From the NCBI GenBank assembly GCA_963578105.1, contig CAUZBP010000002.1, positions 96,154 through 160,153 on the forward strand: a DNA stretch of 64,000 nt, given 5' to 3'. The stretch comes from GCA-2718815 sp963578105 (GTDB lineage: Bacteria > Planctomycetota > Planctomycetia > Pirellulales > Pirellulaceae). Below are positions 9,481 to 18,807 of the stretch, piece after piece. A program made the translations under genes and the position numbers. The first letter of the stretch is position 1; each line of letters starts with the position of its first letter. A model generated the notes under the pieces. It was not told the DNA's origin and did no database searches. It saw only the letters and a list, made by a program, of their open reading frames with translations.

Positions 9481-9822
9481 GAGTAAAAACGGTTTAGAAA
9501 GTCACCTGACGGTTTTGTTCGTTACGAACCGGTTGCAGATCGAGATGGTGGTTGGTTGACGGTCGACATTCAATCAACGTACCAGGTGCAGCCGGATTGC
9601 GTTGCGGGCACTCGGAGGTTCCCGGAGATGTCCGCCAGCGCGCCGTGTCTTTGTCCGTTTCGATGTGTCCGGGTGTGGAGCAGCGAAAGCTGTTTTCTTC
9701 GACATGGCCGTGAAACCCGATGACATGTTTTGTCCAAAATTGCCGGTTCGCCGGACAGAGAGTTCAGCGACAAGATGGGAAGAACCAAAGAGAGGTAGTA
9801 GAAATTGACAAGGAATAAAAAA
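9481..9822 (+). other. Spacer between the tandem protease genes
   Basis: This 342-bp region has no credible gene. Its first 60 bp resemble the DNA just after the second protease gene (both have an AAAACGG, AAGTC and CGGTTGC series in the same order), which suggests that the duplicated unit included the 3' flank. Confidence 0.4.
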
Positions 9823-11115
9823 ATGGTAAAGAAGAAGTCAGTCGTACTGATGTGTTCACTGTTGGTGTTGTTGTCGATGGAATCTGTCTCTCCGGCCCTC
9901 ACGCGACGAGATGACGTCACCAATGCGCAACTCAAAGCGTTTGCCAATGAGCATCGGTACGGCGGCTTCGTATCGGCCAATTGGCTGGGAAGCGGTACGT
10001 TGATCTCCCCCAACTGGGTGATTACTGCCAAGCATCTGTTGAATGGTGGACAGGCAAACATCTACTTTTTGGGTGCCAGTCGCTCGAGTCCAGGCAACCA
10101 GCACCATTTGCACCCGTCTCTCGATGTGGCGCTGATGAAGTTGAACAGCCCGATCACAAACATTGATCCTGTGAATCTTTATGACCTGAGTTTCGGCTCC
10201 GAGGCCGGACAGGATGCCGTGATGATGGGAGCCGGTTATCCAGGTTCCGGATCAGCCGGAGAAAAATGTTGTGCGGGCACGCGGCGAGCCGGACAGAGTC
10301 GAGTCATCAACGCCAATAGTAGTTTTTCTCATACCCGGTTTCGCAGGCCCGGGTCGGGTGCGCTTCCTCTGGAAGTTGGTGGTGCACTGGGCGACAGTGG
10401 TGGAGGTCTGGTATTGGACGTCGCTGGCGAAGACGCACTGGCGGGGGTGCAGTCGTACACCACAGTGAATTCCCCGCAAAGTGGTTACGGCGTGCAAACA
10501 GGTTACGTTCGTACCGCTCCATTGAACGCTTGGATTACCAGTATTGCCACCGATGCGGTGCTCGTGGGGACCACACCTCCACCACCTCCGTTACCATCAT
10601 GTGATTTCAACGATGATTTGATTTGCGACGTTGCTGATCTCGACAAGATGTACGCCGATACCGGGTACGATTTGGTCCGTGGAGTCTCTGCCACAGGTGT
10701 GGAGAAGTTTGATCTCAATGTTGACGATGTGATTGATAATTCCGACATCGATCAGTGGCTTACGATGGCTGCCTTAGAGAACGGCTACGCGTTAGCCTAT
10801 CGCCGGGGAGATACTAACGGAGTGGGCAACGTCTATCCCGATACAAGGTCGGTTAATTTGTTTGACTACAGCGTGTTGTCCGGTAAATTCGATCCGCTTG
10901 GACTCCACGGACCGCATTTGTGGAGGGACGCGAATTTTGACGGAGACGGCGACGTCGACCTGGACGACTACAATTTGTTGACAGCCAACTTCAGCTTTGC
11001 AGGATACGAACCGAGTCCGCAAGCCGTGCCGGAGCTTTCTTCCCTGGCACTCGGTTGGTTGGCCCTGGTTGGAGTACTCAGCGCTTTCCGCTCACCGATA
11101 GTAAAAAACGGCTAG
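9823..11115 (+). CDS. Tandem paralogue: secreted serine protease, dockerin-like, PEP-CTERM
   Basis: This 430-residue protein has the same architecture as the gene at 8164: signal peptide, S1 protease with H71, D101 and S192 (GDSGGG), a shorter proline linker, two dockerin-like calcium segments (FDLNVDDVIDNSDIDQW and DANFDGDGDVDLDDY) and a PEP-CTERM tail whose motif reads VPEL instead of VPEP. ATG 9823 is chosen since AAGGA lies nine bases upstream; a TTG at 9805 is the alternative. The two proteins agree at most positions in the protease domain, with differences concentrated in the signal peptide, linker and loops. The altered Pro in the sorting motif might affect processing by the archaeosortase-like exosortase; this is inference. 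Confidence 0.87.
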   Translation: MVKKKSVVLMCSLLVLLSMESVSPALTRRDDVTNAQLKAFANEHRYGGFVSANWLGSGTLISPNWVITAKHLLNGGQANIYFLGASRSSPGNQHHLHPSLDVALMKLNSPITNIDPVNLYDLSFGSEAGQDAVMMGAGYPGSGSAGEKCCAGTRRAGQSRVINANSSFSHTRFRRPGSGALPLEVGGALGDSGGGLVLDVAGEDALAGVQSYTTVNSPQSGYGVQTGYVRTAPLNAWITSIATDAVLVGTTPPPPPLPSCDFNDDLICDVADLDKMYADTGYDLVRGVSATGVEKFDLNVDDVIDNSDIDQWLTMAALENGYALAYRRGDTNGVGNVYPDTRSVNLFDYSVLSGKFDPLGLHGPHLWRDANFDGDGDVDLDDYNLLTANFSFAGYEPSPQAVPELSSLALGWLALVGVLSAFRSPIVKNG

Positions 11116-11261
11116 GAGCAAGCCTTCGAAAGTCGTTCGGTAGTCTGTACGGTTGCGAACTGCCCGGGGACCGAGACGAAAGTCGGTTGTTCTGTAACCA
11201 ACGTTCCCTGTGTAGGGATGCGAAGGCTGGAAGAGGATCTTCAAGGCGTGGTGCTTTCTGT

Positions 11262-12131
11262 TCAGCTGTTGTAGATCAAGCGATCACTGTTTGTCAGAAG
11301 GATAATGGCGATCGCCAAAAAGATGCCGGCCAATTGTCGCTTGCTCAACTCCTCACCCCACAAGATCCGGCCGCAAAGGACATTGAGCACAATCAGTAAC
11401 GGTGGTCCGCAAAGATAAAAGAACACGGCACCCAGCAGCGCCAAGGCAAGTACGATGGAGCGACACATTAACGCATTGAGCAGGCCTGCGCTGATGCCGA
11501 AGCGAAGATCCAAACGATTGGGAAACGGACGATTCATCGCCACGATGATTGTCGTGGAAACGCCGGCAACGCCGAAAATGTACATCTGATAGACGAGGGC
11601 CACTTCGGGTGTGGTGGTTGCTGCGGCAATTTTGTGCACGATGAAAATCACACCCACGCCGAGAAATACAAATAATAGTAGCAGTTCAGTTTTCCACGTC
11701 AGCGTTTTGTTCCTGATCCGAGTCGGTCGCAAGCAAAAAACCGCCAGGGGTACAAGCCCCACGGCAATCCAGCGATAGAAGGACATGGACTCCTTGTCCG
11801 GCCAGGCCAGGTGGGCAAATACCACCGGAAAAATACATGCGATGTGCGTGAGGGCCATTGTGATTCCAGTTCCGACCAAGCGAAACGCGGCTAGTGTGGA
11901 GAGCAGGTGCGTACAGTAGAGAAGTCCATTGATGATTCCCAGACAGATGGCGACGGGGTCCAGCACCGATGACGGCGTTGACGTAAAGAAAACCGCGACA
12001 GTTGACACCACGGCCGCCGCCAAAAAGTTAATGGCGACCACGGTGTAAGTATCTGCACCACGGACCTGTGAAAAACGCATCCACTGGACGAAAACCAGGT
12101 TGCAAATCACGTAAATAATAAAAAATTGCAT
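11262..12131 (-). CDS. EamA/DMT-type membrane transporter
   Basis: A 289-residue hydrophobic protein with about ten predicted membrane helices arranged as two five-helix repeats, as in drug/metabolite transporters. Seen features include a short cytoplasmic N-terminus, the LVGTGITMALTHI segment in the first half and FFYLCGPPLLIVLNVL plus LWGEELSKRQLAGIFLAIAIILL at the end, the latter typical of the final two EamA helices (GExxxxxxxxGxxLI). ATG 12131 is preferred; a TTG at 12152 would add seven residues. Substrate unknown; it may export a metabolite or sugar-nucleotide-like compound, and it neighbours two glycosyltransferase-like genes on the opposite strand. Confidence 0.72.
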   Translation of the reverse strand: MQFFIIYVICNLVFVQWMRFSQVRGADTYTVVAINFLAAAVVSTVAVFFTSTPSSVLDPVAICLGIINGLLYCTHLLSTLAAFRLVGTGITMALTHIACIFPVVFAHLAWPDKESMSFYRWIAVGLVPLAVFCLRPTRIRNKTLTWKTELLLLFVFLGVGVIFIVHKIAAATTTPEVALVYQMYIFGVAGVSTTIIVAMNRPFPNRLDLRFGISAGLLNALMCRSIVLALALLGAVFFYLCGPPLLIVLNVLCGRILWGEELSKRQLAGIFLAIAIILLTNSDRLIYNS

Positions 12132-12598
12132 GGTTTCATTCTGCGGGATCAATGGCTGCTGACTACGGTGTCGTGAAGGTGTTTAGCGGGCCCACTTCAT
12201 CAAGGACAGTGCGGGTGCTTTCACTTGACTGGTGTGTCGGGGTTTGATGTCGCCCCAACGACAACGGTCTATCGGATGAAAGTTAACCTTCTGGTGATCG
12301 GCTGAGTTTGCTAATGTCCGCTTTTCTGACGGAAGATCGGAAAGTCGAGAAATAGGCAGCACAGTTAAGGGAAATGGGCGGAGACACAGGCGCTACCCTC
12401 TGACAGCGGCCGTGACCTGGGTCCAGGAGGTGTTCTATGTTTGGCATTCGGTGCACCTGCTTCTGTCTCCTGTTTTCATCAGGGTCATTTGGGGCCGGCG
12501 ATCCAGCAGTGGAGTGACAATGGTTCAGCGTGGAAACGATGTCAAGGAATGAAGCGGTTTTGCTTTCACACCTTGGACTTGTGGATTGCAGTGTTTGA
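12132..12598 (+). other. Divergent intergenic region before glycosyltransferase genes
   Basis: 467 bp between the DMT transporter and the GT2 gene, which diverge. It holds a short hairpin CCTGG-GT-CCAGG near 12418. No coding frame is convincing, and base composition becomes AT-rich towards 12590. Confidence 0.35.
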
Positions 12599-13450
12599 AT
12601 GTTCAAAATGAAGAAGACAATTTCAATCATATTAACCGTTCACAATAAAGCATTCCTGATTAAAGAGGTCGTTGAAGGGATTCTGGGGAATGCTTCAGAG
12701 GACACAAAAGAGTTCATTGTGATTTTCGATGGCTGTTCTGACGAAAGCGAGAGGACTTTTGATCAAACCGTCCAGGGATATGAAGGCGGCATCGCTATTT
12801 ACAAGCAGCACACGCCAGATGTCTGGGAAACCAAGGCAAACAATGTGGGTTTGAAAATGGCTACGTGTGATTTCTCCTGCATCGTGCAGGATGACATGAT
12901 CATACAGGAAAACCGGTTTGATCAAAGGCTGAGAAGGCCGGTCGATTTGTTTTCCGATTGTTTTGCGGTTAGCGGAAGGGCGGCACACAACAACATTCTG
13001 AAAAGAGAGAAACTGGTAATCACCGATTTGATTGGTCGAGAAAATCTGACTGGTGAGGGTCGCGTGATGAGGAAAATAAAACAGATGATGGCAATCCACA
13101 ATGACGCCAGGGACGTGTTTGGCATTCGCGATGTTGTGAATCGGGGGCCATTACTGCTTGACAATGAAAAGACGTCAAAGCTTGGTCATTTTGATGAAGC
13201 CTTCGCGCCGCTTGACATGGATGATCATGATTTGTGCTACCGGGCGTACCAGGAATTTGGTTGGCGATGTGGTTCCTACACCATTCGATATCAAAGTGAC
13301 CTCGAATGGAGTGGCAAGATGGCCAGCCCGGCATCACGGAAAGTGTTCAACGAGGCTTATCAGAAGAATCAAAAAATTCTGATAGACAGGCATTATGCGT
13401 TGATTACGGGCAGGAAGCACAATGAGAACCGGAGGGTGGTGCAAGGTTGA
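12599..13450 (+). CDS. Family 2 glycosyltransferase
   Basis: A 283-residue GT-A-fold transferase. The opening SIILTVHNKAFLIKEVVEGIL is the nucleotide-sugar binding start of GT2; DGCSDES and the metal-binding QDDM (in place of DxD) follow, and DMDDHDLCYRAYQEFGWRCG resembles the acceptor-side ED-like motif of GT2 enzymes. No membrane helix is seen. It probably adds a sugar to a surface polysaccharide or glycolipid. The DNA is clearly AT-richer than most of the window, as is the next gene, so the pair may have been acquired. ATG 12599 and ATG 12608 are both possible; neither has a strong ribosome binding site. Confidence 0.78.
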   Translation: MFKMKKTISIILTVHNKAFLIKEVVEGILGNASEDTKEFIVIFDGCSDESERTFDQTVQGYEGGIAIYKQHTPDVWETKANNVGLKMATCDFSCIVQDDMIIQENRFDQRLRRPVDLFSDCFAVSGRAAHNNILKREKLVITDLIGRENLTGEGRVMRKIKQMMAIHNDARDVFGIRDVVNRGPLLLDNEKTSKLGHFDEAFAPLDMDDHDLCYRAYQEFGWRCGSYTIRYQSDLEWSGKMASPASRKVFNEAYQKNQKILIDRHYALITGRKHNENRRVVQG

Positions 13451-13714
13451 ACCGCAGTCCAGTCAAGGTGCAGAGCCCCGATGAATCGGTACCGACCTTC
13501 GATTGGAACCGATTGCAAGGCCAGCTGATCTTCTTCAAAACGGCTGACGCGTCCCGGGCAATTGGGTGATAGGGCTATTTCCCCGGAATGTCACGCGGCT
13601 TCGCCGTCCGACATTTCACACAGGTCCAACGAGGACATGGCCTCGGGGTGTTTCGGGAGAGAAAGATACGATCATCGAAATTCCGTGTCGCACGAGATTG
13701 AACGAGTCGATGCA

Positions 13715-14560
13715 ATGAAAAGTTGTCTTGTCACATTTGCAACGAAGCACTTTGAATTGAATCAAAAAATTCTTGAATATTCAGCCTTGCATTGCGGCGG
13801 ATTTGACGAGGTGCGTTCCTGGTCGTCGGAAGAACTGCGGAAAACACAGTTTTATGAGAAACACAAAACCGTCTTGGACCAAAAGCGGGGCGCAGGATAC
13901 TGGCTGTGGAAGCCGTACATCATTCTCAAGGCGCTTCAAGACGCGAAGGAAGGTGATTATGTTGCCTACAGTGACTGCGGTCAAACGAAGCAATATTTAT
14001 CGAGAAGTATCAAGCCGTTGTTGGACAAGTGCTCGCAGAACCGTGGTGTGTTGCCCGGTGTAAACATTCCCCATTGGGGGAACTCGACGAAGTGGACAAA
14101 ACGCGATTGCTTTGTCCTCATGGGATGCGACGCACCTGTTTATTGGAATCATTGTCAAATTCAGGCATCCTTTTCAGTGTTTCAGAAAAATAGTTCGTCA
14201 CTGAACTTCGTGCAGGAATGGTTGGCTGGTTGTGAGGACCAAAGAATACTGACAGACATGTCCAACGCTTGTGGTTTGCCCGATTTTTCGGATTTTGTTG
14301 AACACCGACATGATCAGTCGGTACTGACACTTTGTGCGGTCAAGTTTGGATACGACGGGCTTGGTTCCTCAAGGCAGCAGCAGCCGTACACGGATCCCGA
14401 GAAGAGCAAAGTGATGAATTACGTTCTTGCCAAAATGGGGAGTCCGGCCGGTGTTCAATTCGGCATGGGAATTTATTTGGTATACCAGGTTGTCTGGAGC
14501 AGTTTGTATCGAAAACTGGTCAGGTGCAGTCGTTTTATCAAGAAACATCGGGGGAATTGA
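13715..14560 (+). CDS. Putative glycosyltransferase-like protein (GYWLWKP type)
   Basis: A 281-residue protein. The N-terminal half has the sequence KRGAGYWLWKPYIIL followed by GDYVAYSDCG, a pattern I associate with poorly characterised GT-A-like transferases in surface polysaccharide clusters, where a YxDxG motif takes the DxD place. The second half has VEHRHDQSVLTLCAVKFG, similar to the HDQS motif shared by such proteins. ATG 13715 starts the recognisable domain (MKSCLVTFATKHF); the upstream open frame to 13562 is unlike protein. It follows the GT2 gene by 264 bp on the same strand and shares its AT-rich composition. Activity and sugar unknown. Confidence 0.62.
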   Translation: MKSCLVTFATKHFELNQKILEYSALHCGGFDEVRSWSSEELRKTQFYEKHKTVLDQKRGAGYWLWKPYIILKALQDAKEGDYVAYSDCGQTKQYLSRSIKPLLDKCSQNRGVLPGVNIPHWGNSTKWTKRDCFVLMGCDAPVYWNHCQIQASFSVFQKNSSSLNFVQEWLAGCEDQRILTDMSNACGLPDFSDFVEHRHDQSVLTLCAVKFGYDGLGSSRQQQPYTDPEKSKVMNYVLAKMGSPAGVQFGMGIYLVYQVVWSSLYRKLVRCSRFIKKHRGN

Positions 14561-15003
14561 TTGGCGTTTGAAGGTTCTTCTTCCCGAGTTTCGTCGAGCT
14601 GTCGGGTGCTGTAGGCAAGTTGCTCAACGAAACACCGGTTGACCTTCAACCAGTCCTCGTCTCCGTGGTGGGAGAGTGCGTGGTGCACCATGTGACCCAC
14701 ATCCAGGTGCGGATAGCGTAGCGATGGATGGCCGTTGGTCAGTTTCAGTGTGCAGGCTCTTGTGGCATCTGTTTGAAAGGCTGGAACCATGATGTCGCAT
14801 ATCAAGGACCGTTGCACAGCCAGGGTGAGCGCAACTAGAATCGGTTTCAAACATTAGAAGGCAGGAGTGCAGGACGCCGGCGACGCGCAGCACTTCATGT
14901 TTGCCGTCTCTTCGGAGAGGTCGAACTTTCCTCCGTTTTCACGTTCCGGGTTGGCCACCGCCGGGTGTAACCAGCCAGCTTATAGAAACGAGAACATCCC
15001 GTC
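14561..15003. other. Intergenic region with a possible minus-strand gene remnant
   Basis: 443 bp without a confident gene. On the minus strand, 14473-14850 is open and includes the peptide RYPHLDVGHMVHHALSHHG, which reads like part of a folded protein, but there is no recognisable family, and the frame runs into the glycosyltransferase gene. I treat it as a possible relic only. Confidence 0.3.
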
Positions 15004-16752
15004 ATGCAACGAAGACGATTTCTTAAGACGATGAGCGCGGCACCCACTGCTCTGGCATCCAGCTTTGTGTTGCGTGCGGGCGAGAGATTTAGTTTCGGAC
15101 ACTCTGATTCCGATCAAGAGCCGCAGGTGTTTTTCTATGACGACGGGCGTCATGCCTCGGGCCTCTACCAGTTTCAGCCTCCACTCATTCCGGCGGATCT
15201 GAATCTGGCGGTGGATCAGCTGACCGATAGCGGGGTCGATACCCTTTTCTACTCTGCCGGTCTTGAGGGCGGTGTGGTGCAATATGACAGTCAAGTTGCC
15301 GACAAGTGGGGTGACAATGTCCAGGAATGGTCCCATCCGATCTTTTACCGTGCCGCACGTAATCTTCAGCAGTTGATCGCGGATGGCCATGACCCCATGC
15401 GATTTCTCAGTGAACGTTGCCACCAGAATCGCATGTATTTCCTGCCGACTTGTCCGCTGGGAATTGTCGGTGGTTCGCGCAAGACCGACCTGGGGTATGG
15501 TCGCAAATCGGACTTTGTCCTGGACCACCCGCAGTTTTATGTGGGGGAGGATCCCGATCCCCGCGCGGAAAACATGGCCCGCTTCCACACGGCGAAGCGT
15601 TTGAGTTTTCTTCACAACCAGGTGCGGCGGGAGCGATTTTTGATTTTCGAGGAGCTTCTCACACGTTACGAGACCGATGGTGTCGAAGTGGACCTGTCGA
15701 TCGACAACGAGTTTGCTCCACTGTGCCTTCTGGGAGAGGTGGCTGAATACACTGCGGTGCTCACGCAGTGGATTCGCGACTTGAGAAAGGTGGCTACCGA
15801 GGCGGCCCAATCGCAACAGCGGCGCAAGCGGATTTATATAAGAATTCCCGCAGCAAGCCTTTCCCACTGGGAATCCCTGGGTTTTGATGTACCGAGTTGG
15901 ATCTCTGAAGAACTCGTTGACGGCCTGGTCTGCATTACGGCAAACAAGAAGGAGACGCGGCGTGACTCGGTTGTCTTTGCCGATCAGAACCTTGACCTGG
16001 ATGCTGCACTGCAGTTAACCCGCGGGACTACCTGTCGTGTGCTGGCCGGGTTCGCCTCGCCCCTGGGACGCCAGCTCGAAAGTACCGCGACCCCATCGAT
16101 GATTTGGGGTGCAGCGGCCCTTTCCTACCGAAAGGGTGCTGACGGATTTGGTCTTTGTAGCGGGATGTGGGCACCTCAGGGGTGGCCATGGGGAGCCCGG
16201 GAGTACTCGACGCTCCGTTTGCTGGGTCATCCCGACCTGCTGCAGACGGCGAACAAAACTTACCTTGTTCCCTCGCAATCCAAAGGGTCTGGTCAAGGTG
16301 GAACTCTGCGTGACGGACGAATCCTTTTGCCGCGTGAACTGGACGAAGGCGATTCGCTGACTGCACGCCTTTCGATCGCCGACGACCTTCCCAGATGGTC
16401 AGCGTTGGGACGAGTGCAGTCGGTCCGTCTTTGGGTACGCATGACCAACTACGAGCCCACGCTCAACAAGATTGAGGTAAGGCTCAACGGAATTCGAATA
16501 CCAGATTCCTTACGGCGTGGATCGGATTTGCATTTTCATGCAATCAAAAATGCGTTTGTCGGACCCTATGGATTCGCCTTCGAGTACAGCTTGCCCAAAG
16601 AATTCCATCCACGACAGGGAGAGAACGAAGTGAGCGTGAAACTTGTCAAGAGAGATCCCAAGTTGAAGTCTCCGCGCGAGGTTTACGACATCGCTCTTTT
16701 TATCGACTACCTTCCACACCGTAACTTCCAGAAGGCACCGATTCCGTTTTAG
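15004..16752 (+). CDS. Tat-exported TIM-barrel glycoside-hydrolase-like protein
   Basis: A 582-residue protein with a twin-arginine-like leader (QRRRFLKTMSAAPTALASS). Residues about 35-430 look like an alpha/beta barrel related to GH10-like putative glycosidases: YDDGRHASGLYQF, DGVEVDLSIDNEF on a central strand, VSWI-type and GADGFGLCSGMWAP near the barrel end. Residues about 440-582 form a beta-sandwich ending EVYDIALFIDYLPH. Candidate acidic residues are the Asp/Glu in DGVEVDLSIDNE, but catalytic identity is not proven. Likely a periplasmic carbohydrate-active enzyme; substrate unknown. A remnant with a similar C-terminal style lies at 41107-41232 on the minus strand. Confidence 0.6.
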   Translation: MQRRRFLKTMSAAPTALASSFVLRAGERFSFGHSDSDQEPQVFFYDDGRHASGLYQFQPPLIPADLNLAVDQLTDSGVDTLFYSAGLEGGVVQYDSQVADKWGDNVQEWSHPIFYRAARNLQQLIADGHDPMRFLSERCHQNRMYFLPTCPLGIVGGSRKTDLGYGRKSDFVLDHPQFYVGEDPDPRAENMARFHTAKRLSFLHNQVRRERFLIFEELLTRYETDGVEVDLSIDNEFAPLCLLGEVAEYTAVLTQWIRDLRKVATEAAQSQQRRKRIYIRIPAASLSHWESLGFDVPSWISEELVDGLVCITANKKETRRDSVVFADQNLDLDAALQLTRGTTCRVLAGFASPLGRQLESTATPSMIWGAAALSYRKGADGFGLCSGMWAPQGWPWGAREYSTLRLLGHPDLLQTANKTYLVPSQSKGSGQGGTLRDGRILLPRELDEGDSLTARLSIADDLPRWSALGRVQSVRLWVRMTNYEPTLNKIEVRLNGIRIPDSLRRGSDLHFHAIKNAFVGPYGFAFEYSLPKEFHPRQGENEVSVKLVKRDPKLKSPREVYDIALFIDYLPHRNFQKAPIPF

Positions 16753-16865
16753 TCGAAAACCGGCCGCCATTAGATCGGCTGGGGTTGGACCCGGTTGCAC
16801 GATGTGCGAGTCCAGAGACCCGGAGTGGGCGCTGGGAGCACGACGCGGCGTGCTTGGAACGTGGA

Positions 16866-17144
16866 TTACAGGTGAACGGGAATATAACGTGTCTCTTCGC
16901 CGGGAACCGGTTCCATGGGTGGATCGATCCAGGGGATGGGGGTGCCCATGCGCACCAGTTCGGTAGCATGCAACTTGAAGGCCGAGACAATTTTACCAAG
17001 AGCTTCGCGCTCGCCAGTCGCTGTGCATTCCAGTCCGGTTAAATTGGCCATGCGAGCACGCACGCCGTCGGGGCCGGAAGAGATATAAACCATGCAGTTG
17101 AAGACCGGTACATCGGTCGGCTTGAACGGAGGGCTTGTGTTCAT
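16866..17144 (-). CDS. Small HicB-like conserved protein
   Basis: A 92-residue protein. After a short polar N-terminus it shows VYISSGPDGVRARMANLTGLECTATGEREALGKIV, which has the beta-beta-beta-alpha rhythm of HicB-like antitoxin-type folds, then PWIDPPMEPVPGEETRYIPVHL, a conserved ending I associate with planctomycete members. No HicA toxin or other partner is adjacent. ATG 17144 follows GTGAG; a GTG at 17174 is an alternative start. It sits 169 bp downstream of the 497-residue unknown protein and on the same strand, so co-transcription is possible. Function unknown. Confidence 0.65.
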   Translation of the reverse strand: MNTSPPFKPTDVPVFNCMVYISSGPDGVRARMANLTGLECTATGEREALGKIVSAFKLHATELVRMGTPIPWIDPPMEPVPGEETRYIPVHL

Positions 17145-17313
17145 GTTTGTCTCACGAGGTGTTTCAGAATTCACTGGTTGGTCCCATAAGTTGAAACGCT
17201 GTCAGGTAAGTGGGCTAGTTGAACCGCATGGTTAGCAGGGTGGTTTTCCAGGGGCTGGTGCCTGTGAAGTTACCCGCCTTGTTCTGATCACCGCTACATG
17301 TTGCGTGGCCTTG

Positions 17314-18807
17314 CTAGTTTCCTTTTGGAGGTAACTGGTTTGTATTAACATAGGTCACCAGCCGGTCATCCCAACCGTTAATCACGCCTTTCAGTTCCTC
17401 ACGTTGTTCGGCAGTGCAGTTTCGAAAGGCTTTACTCCTTCCAGCCTGAGACAGGGTCTGCCGACATTTGTCAATCGACTCTATTTTTTCGCCCTCGTTT
17501 CCATTCCTCCGCATCTGGTCGTACTCATGACGGATGGAATCCCCGAGTTGCTGCAGGATGATATGTAATCCGTCACTCAGTGAAGTCCTCGGGTCAGAAA
17601 GTTTTTTGGAAAGCTGAGTCAGATCCTTGCGAGTTGCTCCGGCCACCCCAACTTGTTCCAGATCTTTGTACTGTCCTCGATCGAGCAATTCAGATGCGAA
17701 TTTTTGCAACGCGGAGTTTCCTGACTTTCTAGCAGTTATCAGCAGCCCAACAACGTGATCGACCGCTTTTGTGGCGGCTTTCTGATCGGGGTGTGGAGCG
17801 GACAGATAGTCGGGGCGAAGATACACCTCCGCCAGTCGACAGACTGGATTCTCGATGTCTCCAAACTTCTGTTTGGCAATGTTGAGAAAACCTTCGATCC
17901 AGGTAGGTCCCTCCAGTGGTTGTTCACGCATTTTTTTTCGTTTTTCGTTGAGCCTGCGGCGATTGATATGCAGTTCACCGTTGCGTTCTTTTAAAAGAGT
18001 TCTCAACTGTGTCTCCGCAGCGCGAGAGGGTGTCATCCACTGCCATTCGATCTTGTCTGTCTGTGCCTGGCGAATACCCCAGCTACCGGCTGCTAACTTT
18101 GTATTTTTATTTTTTGTCCTATCGAAGGCCCAGCTTGGCTGTTCTCCGGTTGCACGAGACGAAAACGGGATGGCACTCGCAGCGCTGGTTGCTGCGTCTG
18201 GCAGTGGCTTTGCTGACGCGGGCTTTCCGGATTGGTTGGCGCTCGGTTTCGTTTTCATCCGGCTCCAGTTGGCCAGCGGTTTTGAACCCAGCAGTGGAAC
18301 GTCGGCCGTGTCAGAAGGTGCTGCCGATGTCGTGTCGGCACTCTGGCCGGATACTTCGCTCAAGTTGGTTGGATCAGGGGTGGCTGTCGGTAGAAGGATC
18401 TTCCGACCGTCTGGTCCTTCGGGTTTCCGAACTAAAATCCTCTGGTTCTTCGTCTGATCTCCGGTAAGGTTGACCTGGATGTTTGTTAAAGGTTGTGTCT
18501 TTCCGATCGACGTGCCTTCGTCGGACACGAACTGAATCACTGCTCCCTTTCGACAACTGTAGTTGTTCCAGGTGTCGGATGGAACTTTGCTGCGCGCAAG
18601 TTTCCGGGCGATTCGTCGCGAGTACTCAGGTCCCCGCTTCGAATGGTCAAGTTGAAGACCGCCCCCCGGATCGCAGATGACACGGACCGTCGGAACATCG
18701 TGCTGCGGAGTACCCGCAGTCGCTTCCGACTCGGTGACCGGAACCGATGGCGTCGTCGTGGATTCATCGGGGGATACGCGAGGATTGCGACCGGAGTCGA
18801 CTTCCAT
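17314..18807 (-). CDS. Unknown 497-residue protein, disordered middle and helical C-terminus
   Basis: No family is recognised. Residues 1-40 are Thr/Ser/Pro-rich and lack a signal peptide. Residues 40-135 look folded (RVICDPGGGLQLDHSKRGPEYSRR then a CRKGAVIQFVSDEG segment). Residues 135-240 are low-complexity, rich in Ser, Ala, Pro and Thr, and probably disordered. Residues 250-497 are charged and strongly helical, with possible coiled coil around ERNGELHINRRRLNEKRKK and later helices, arguing for a scaffold or interaction role. The ATG is preceded by AAGAGGTG at good spacing, and a strong promoter candidate lies about 60 bp upstream, so it is likely expressed. Cytoplasmic location is inferred. 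Confidence 0.7.
   Translation of the reverse strand: MEVDSGRNPRVSPDESTTTPSVPVTESEATAGTPQHDVPTVRVICDPGGGLQLDHSKRGPEYSRRIARKLARSKVPSDTWNNYSCRKGAVIQFVSDEGTSIGKTQPLTNIQVNLTGDQTKNQRILVRKPEGPDGRKILLPTATPDPTNLSEVSGQSADTTSAAPSDTADVPLLGSKPLANWSRMKTKPSANQSGKPASAKPLPDAATSAASAIPFSSRATGEQPSWAFDRTKNKNTKLAAGSWGIRQAQTDKIEWQWMTPSRAAETQLRTLLKERNGELHINRRRLNEKRKKMREQPLEGPTWIEGFLNIAKQKFGDIENPVCRLAEVYLRPDYLSAPHPDQKAATKAVDHVVGLLITARKSGNSALQKFASELLDRGQYKDLEQVGVAGATRKDLTQLSKKLSDPRTSLSDGLHIILQQLGDSIRHEYDQMRRNGNEGEKIESIDKCRQTLSQAGRSKAFRNCTAEQREELKGVINGWDDRLVTYVNTNQLPPKGN

Noticed and set aside
14473..14850. Minus-strand 125-codon frame
   Set aside because: It overlaps the end of the glycosyltransferase-like gene and shows no clear family; at most a relic.
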